Positions 45,301 to 64,000 of a stretch of DNA of 64,000 nt are shown one piece after another. Position 1 is the first letter of the stretch; each line of letters starts with the position of its first letter. The position numbers and the translations under genes are program-made. The notes beneath the pieces are model-generated. The model was given only the letters and a program-made list of their open reading frames with translations, was not told the origin of the DNA and searched no databases. The DNA is taken from assembly GCA_903813345.2 (NCBI GenBank), contig CAIIXF020000004.1, forward strand, positions 13,414,196 to 13,478,195. Reading direction: 5' to 3'. This stretch comes from Owenia fusiformis (Eukaryota; Annelida; Polychaeta; Sabellida; Oweniidae).

Positions 45301-46943
45301 TATGTAGTCTAATGTGCCTATGTAGACGTCATCGTAGGCTCATGAATATAGAGTTCAATTGATCGAAACCGAAACAACACGTTCACTGAAGTGTGATTTA
45401 TTAAGAACAACAAACGATTATTTGTATTTTTATATTCTAATTCATTTCCTTATGCTATGATGAAGTTTATTCAACGGGAGTCGCAATTATTTATATATAC
45501 CGTACAATAAACACTTCAAGATATACCGCTCCTTTACAAATTCCTCTGGGGACGAGCTATAGAATCAAAGGTATATTCTTCTTATTTACTCACTGAGACA
45601 TGACAACAAATGTTACATAAGGAAATATCTCTGTTTCAAATCATTTTGTAAACGATGTCACCTGGAGGTGCCATTTTTTATAAATGAGCAAAATTGAGCT
45701 TTTTCCATTTCTAAATTGATAAGTTTCTAAAGCAAAACTGTTGCCGAATTAAGTCATGATTAATGTTTTCCTTTATTTCATGTTTAACCTTGTTTTTGTG
45801 ACTTTTAATCATGAGTCGACAACTATGTAGGAAATTACAATTCCAAATGTCAGCGTGTCAACTCGTATTTTTCACAAAATGTATCCTTCTATCATGATGT
45901 ATCGCCAAAAACTGCATGTACCTTTCTATGAGATGATATGTTATTAAATTTAGAGATGTGAGCTATAAACTCAAACAAAAATTTAAACTACCCTCTATAA
46001 TTTTGATTGCACAAGACGAAATGTCCATTCCCGGGGAGCACTTTGGTAACACTTTGAAGGAGGATTCTTGAAAAATCGTTCGAATTTTCACAAGGGTTTC
46101 ATGCATTTAAATAGGTTTATTTAAATCTCATCTAAAATCATACTCTAATTCGATACCATAATTATAAATTTAATTGAAACATTGGACTCACCACTTAAGA
46201 TGATAAAGCGTTTTGAGCATTTATGATTTGAGTTAAATTGTGGATTTATATAAATGTAAGTCGGCACTTATTCGACAGATGCTGTTCACATATGATGTAT
46301 GCATCAACTTGTCACCTGAATATCATTCCCACCATCATATTTGGCTTTCGAAAATTAATTTGTGAGTAACAGTGGAAAGAGATTACCGACGCTAATCACA
46401 TCCAAATCTCAAAACGACGTCAAGTATTACCATTACACTTTTAGTGCATCTCGAACAAGGCAAGGTTCTGTGACCAAGCAATGTGCATTCCATTGGGAAA
46501 ACTTAGAAAATATCAAACAATTTGTACTGAGTAGGAGATTACATTCGAAATTACAACTTTCAATATATTTGCTTCAACCAAGAACTTGAAAGATGTAAGT
46601 TTTTCAAACCGCATATTCTCATTCACGTTTTTGACAAGGATGAATCTATTTGATAACATGGCTTTTTGAATATTCTATAAAACTACCATTAAAATATAAC
46701 TATGTAAGATATTACCATGCAAATTTACACACCTTTGTTCGCTCCCTATACTGAAAAAATAAATGCAGTATAGTACCATCTCTAAACTTTCGGAAACAGA
46801 AATTTCATTCTATATGGAGACAAGGAAAAATACATTTATGGTTCAACTTGGTTCATGATAAAAAATGAAAAAGAACATAATATTTTGAAGTAGGGGTAGT
46901 CAGGGACACAGGGGAAATTCAGAAAATTAGGCCATATCATAGA
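45301..46943. other. No gene seen
   Basis: AT-rich spacer. A 75-codon plus-strand frame at 46362 has no recognisable motif, no Met start in the frame and no convincing splice sites. Confidence 0.45.
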
Positions 46944-47483
46944 CACTGCTACCCACCTAATTACACAGACGTATCGTCGGTGTATCATGGCGGAACTTCC
47001 TCCGGGACTAGGTTTCGGTAAGATTTTTTTATTTCCCGATTTACACCTACTTATAAGTCACGTTGTGGATAATAATTTGGCTCGAAGTTAAGGAAGATAG
47101 TCTAGTTTGAGAATGTGTCGATGGTTTTAGGTTTTATATGTTAACAAAGACACAATTCACGTATTTAGTCTCTCGCTTTTCTTACACTGACGATCGGCAT
47201 TAATATTGCCAATATTACACTGACATTGGTCGTTCGTCAGTGTAAGAAAAGCGAGGGACTAAATACGTGAATTGTGTCTTTGTTAACATATAAAACCTAA
47301 AACCATCGACACATTCTCAAACTACACTATCTTCCTTAACTTCGAGCCAAATTATTATCCACAACGTGACTTATAAGTAGGTGTAAATCGGGAAATAAAA
47401 AAATCTTACCGAAACCTAGTTCCGGAGGAAGTTCCGCCATGATACACCGACGATACGTCTGTGTAATCAGGTGGGTAGCAGTG
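46944..47483. repeat. 540-bp near-perfect hairpin whose arms resemble a gene's first exon
   Basis: Left arm 46944 to about 47193 and right arm about 47232 to 47483 are inverted copies around a loop of about 40 bp. Each arm contains ATGGCGGAACTTCC, coding MAELPPGLGF, and then the donor GTAAGATT, in the manner of a short first coding exon and intron start (plus strand in the left arm, minus strand in the right). ATAGA occurs on both sides (46939-46943 and 47484-47488). Confidence 0.7.
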
Positions 47484-48950
47484 ATAGATATTGCTTCACC
47501 GATATGTGACATCAAATTATCATTTACACGCTAAATAGGTATATTGAAATAACCAGAGGATTACTTTAATTGTGGCACCATTCTCATTAAATATTGATGA
47601 ACATGCGGATTCAACCTGACGGACAAGTGCTAAAATCTGACATTTTAGGTTAGCGGAATATACATGTTTTTATTCCATACTTAGAAGTGTTATAGGTAAA
47701 TAGCATGCAGGAATATAATTGATGTCTAAGGTGAGCGGGTAATATATACCAAATATTCCCTCTATTGAGGTGAATACATAGGGGTTATGCACTGGGAGGT
47801 TTTGGATACAGGGAATATCCCGAGGGATATACAATATATCTTCCCGAGGGACCTCTCGCAAATTTTTGCCAGAGAAAGCTTTATATTACCTCCACCTGAG
47901 TCGATATAGCGTGCAATAATGATATTTTCTAAACAAAATTAAAAGTATAAATTTTGAAACGTTCAAACTATGTGGATTAAACTGGATTAAACATTTAACA
48001 GGCGAATTGTAATTTCATCATCATGCTCTGGCACGGACAGTCAACGGTATAGAAATCTGATCAAATCCGCATGCCCTGTGATAGACATGTTAACGTATAT
48101 AGTTAATTTGTTGAAGCTGACGTGCTTTATAGTGTAAATTAGTTATATCTCAAAACGTCATAAAGTTAAGTCATATTTTGTAGACTAAATATTAGTCTGG
48201 TTTTGTTTTATACAAAAATTAGATATGAATTTTGAGCTAATGATTCCACGAAGAGCTAGAGCTGTGAATATCATGGATGAAACAACTTATTTACTGGTCG
48301 CGATTCAAGGTTGAATTCGAATTTTGAAAACTTTCATCAAAGCTAACATCTATTTCCAATAACTACAAAACCCCGAACGTACCTTATTTCTGCCGATATT
48401 CACAATATCAAATCAAATCAACCTTTGATTTTTCTTCGTCAGTGGACCAAGCTCACTGCAAGAGTCGCCAGTAATAGACCATCGACGGCGGTCATATCGT
48501 GTACCATGTACGGTAATATCAGACAACCGAGTGTCCGCGAATATGCGGTTTTATTTAACCCCAGCTGCAGTGGGAATCTTAAAATCGTAGAATCGAAATG
48601 TTTCAAAAAATAGAAAGCGGGACGTCCATCCTTTCAATAGCGTAGTTAGAAGTCTATTTGCTAGTCTGATTGGCGGTATATTTCGACAAGTGCATAAATT
48701 TTGAATCCCTCCCAGTAAATAACCTCTATATATCTCGTTTTATTTCCCGGTGTATATCCCGCTCAAGACACCTGATAATTTTGTACAGTGTATCATCGTG
48801 CACTAAGTGATATAAAAATCGTAAACTTACATAACTAAGTAAAGGATAAAATCCAAATATCTAATGGGTTGTTTTTGATTTAGGATGTTATCCTTTGGAA
48901 ATGCAATATATCTTCCCTGACTTCTCGGGTGGATATATAGAGATTATCCT
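47484..48950. other. Non-coding, with fragments of the striped repeats
   Basis: 47760-47870 carries GGGTTATGCACTGGGAGGTT and TCCCGAGGGATATAC phrases, also seen near 35211-35466, 50500-50600 and 56230-56290. 47650-47740 resembles 34600-34740. No supported coding sequence. Confidence 0.45.
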
Positions 48951-50510
48951 ATAAGAGGTTCAGGATATTGGGATTATACCCTCGGGACCTACGGCCCACG
49001 GACAGATATATTATATTGGCCAAGGGATAATTCAAATATCCTGAACAGACTAGACTATACTATGATCTGTTTCTCCCATACCAATCTTGGTCATTTGGTT
49101 CACATAGTTCAATTGGCCAGGGTTCAGAACACATTTCCAACAAACCGTAGAATTATTTTAGAACATTTATGTCCAGTTTTGTTTTCTTGGCTGTGGCCGG
49201 ATTTTCCTTTTCTTTCAGATATTTCTATTCTCGAATCTTTTATTATTAACAGTATGCTTCTTCCCTTCTTCAAACCATCAAAACAGATCACGATTATCTG
49301 CGTTTTCTCCATTGCTGTTTACAGTTATTTTGCGAACGTTAAAAATGAACCAATATGCAGACGGCGATTATAAAGTGGCCGGACAGATATACTGGAGAGG
49401 TTAAGCTACCGTATAAAATCCAGAACGCAACTTAAACGTATCAATGGCCCCTATACAAATACATGTAGAGTTCACACATAAATAGCCGTTCAGCTCTAGT
49501 GTTTGTTTAGACTACACCATAGCTTGTAATGATTACATAGTATGCCATTGATGAAGTTCAATAGCTGGTTTTCTAATACATATTTTAAACGAGCTCGTTT
49601 CGTAAGATTATTGGAGTTAAATCATGCGTAACATACATCATCTTCTTCAGAAAGAATTATACTCTGCATCGAAATCAAAATTGCAAGGATAGTATTCAAC
49701 AGACATGAGTATAATGATTCCCGTTGATAGCAACGTGAAATATGTAAATCTCCCGTTCTAAACACGCAACTTTGAAGTTGAACGGGTATCTGAAGTAGAC
49801 TAAAGCGATACAATCCTATGTTGATTCAATGTACTTTGCGTTTACGTATAGGTTTTGAAAAACCGTATTTGCTTAACCTCTCTACTATAGGTATACTATA
49901 TCTGCCAGCTCGGAGCGGGACGTAAAGCTATATCTGCCCGCTGATGAAAATATAAGTTTTTACAAACATGCTTTATGTACCTGTAACACGTCCAAGTATG
50001 GGATAACTTGTATTATCCCATAGACGTGTTACAGGTACATAAAGTCGGTTTTAATAATTCATATATTTCATCAGCGAGCTTTATGTCCCTTTTCGAGCGG
50101 GCAGATATAGTATATCTGCCCGCTATGTCATAATCGCAGTTCGCATATTTGTTCATTCTTCATATTATTCGTTTGCATTAACTGTAAACGACAATGGAGA
50201 AAAACACAGACACTCGCGTTTGATGCTTTAAAGAAGGGAAGGAGCATTATCCCCTATTAATAATCAACGATTCGAGAAAATAAATGTGGATAAATATAAG
50301 AAGGAACAGGAAAATCCGGCTACGGTCAAGAATACAAAACTTGACATTCCACAGTTGGTTGCAAAGTTTCTGAACTGTGGCCAAATGAGAATAATGTGAA
50401 CCAAATGACCAAGATTGGTATGGGATAAACAGATCATCCTATAGTCGGTTCAGGATAATGGGATTATCTTGAGGAAAATATAACATATCTGCCCGAGTCT
50501 CATATAGGAT
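48951..50510. mobile_element. Palindromic (foldback) element, interrupted by a MITE
   Basis: The halves are inverted copies around a centre near 50005, where GTAACACGTC and TATGGGATAA face their complements. The left half (about 48951-49998) is broken by the MITE at 49394-49882; the right half (about 50013-50510) is continuous. Arms carry TATCTGCCCGCT and CCCGAGG phrases. A lone half-element lies at 55680-56232. Open frames here follow no known protein. Confidence 0.6.
49394..49882. mobile_element. 490-bp MITE, copy 2
   Basis: TIR GGAGAGGTTAAGC and its complement, nearly identical to 32212-32701. TACT on both sides may be the target duplication. It is inserted in the left arm of the palindromic element. 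Confidence 0.75.
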
Positions 50511-51030
50511 ATTCCCTATTTATCCTTAGGGGTATACTCTGTATCCAAAATCCCCAATTAAATAACCCTTGTGTAGTCGAGAATATACAGACAGTGATTA
50601 TAAAGTACCCTCAGCTATACCGTGGTGAATATATATGAACTTAGCTACTCAGATTTTTACATTCTAGACTATATCGATATTTGATAAGTGAAAGTTGGGT
50701 GTTCATATTGGCTACATTAAAATCCATGCTACTTTTTTCCTCTATTCCGAGGTAACTGTTCATAAAATAAGCGTTTTAAAATAAATGTGCTCTAAAGTCC
50801 CAGGGCCTGATGTAGCGATCGAATATTTATGAAAATATACATGTACATATAGATCGATGATTGTTTTAGATCCCGTTTCCATAACCAGAGAATATGGATA
50901 GCAAAGGAACAAGATTGAGCACGTTAAACGCCAGTTGATTTTTTAAATTCAATTGACGGAGAGGGAGAAACAGAGACAATCGAGACGAGTTTAATTTGAA
51001 TTGAAGCGGTACTGTCTGTAAGCTTTTACC

Positions 51031-64000
<12,970 letters not shown>

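Noticed and set aside
49062-49373. 103-codon open frame
   Set aside because: It lies in the palindromic element. The related half copy at 55680-56232 does not preserve it and there is no recognisable motif.
50920-51030. Possible interferon-type response element upstream of gene 2 (GAGAAACAGAGACA)
   Set aside because: It does not fit the GAAANNGAAA consensus, and one near-match in AT-rich DNA is expected by chance.

Overview
The window is AT-rich, intron-rich metazoan nuclear DNA. It holds two multi-exon host genes with canonical GT/AG junctions, set in a dense bed of terminal-inverted-repeat (TIR) DNA elements, MITEs, LINE scraps and tandem repeats. The gene content and repeat style suggest a marine invertebrate, perhaps a lophotrochozoan such as a bivalve, but I cannot fix the phylum from sequence alone. 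No rRNA, intact tRNA, CRISPR or prokaryotic operon is visible.

Gene 1 (minus strand, 25072 down to 4127) resembles the N-terminal half of PARP14/PARP10-type proteins. A 572-residue Q/G/P/N-rich exon of about 53-residue repeats is followed by a chain of small exons. Each small exon carries the end of one RRM and the beginning of the next. A 542-residue terminal exon carries consecutive KH-like modules. No macro or PARP catalytic domain follows before the stop. The middle of the gene looks damaged: one RRM exon carries an in-frame TAG, and a 6.5 kb foldback element with 1,332-bp arms sits inside another coding exon, flanked by the 4-bp duplication AGTG. Exon phases would allow the damaged block to be skipped.

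Gene 2 (plus strand, 51031 to beyond 63693) is a DTX3L-type E3 ligase: KH-like N-terminus, a coiled coil of exact heptads, KH-like modules, one macrodomain, two tandem C3HC4 RINGs and a Deltex C-terminal (DTC) domain that runs off the window. In vertebrates the macrodomains (PARP9) and the Deltex E3 (DTX3L) are separate partner proteins encoded head to head. Here they are predicted in one polypeptide, and the gene stands head to head with a PARP14-like RRM/KH gene about 26 kb away. In the intron that splits the macrodomain, a 236-bp unit with the 3' splice site and the start of the next exon is present three times. Only the last copy keeps the reading frame.

Layout: 1-3800 mariner-like and LINE remnants, a 9-bp-TSD MITE and a 447-bp tandem repeat; 4127-25072 gene 1 with elements in its introns (11318-12593, 14401-20914); 25647-30915 a 5.3 kb long-TIR element; 32132-37461 a nested stack of at least four elements; 37545-38095 a LINE fragment; 38100-50510 mostly non-coding with a Harbinger-like element, a mariner, a 540-bp hairpin with gene-start-like arms and a palindromic element; 51031-63693 gene 2 with several MITEs in its introns.

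Gene structures were built by eye from open frames, splice motifs and phase agreement. Domain calls rest on recognised motifs, not on searches.
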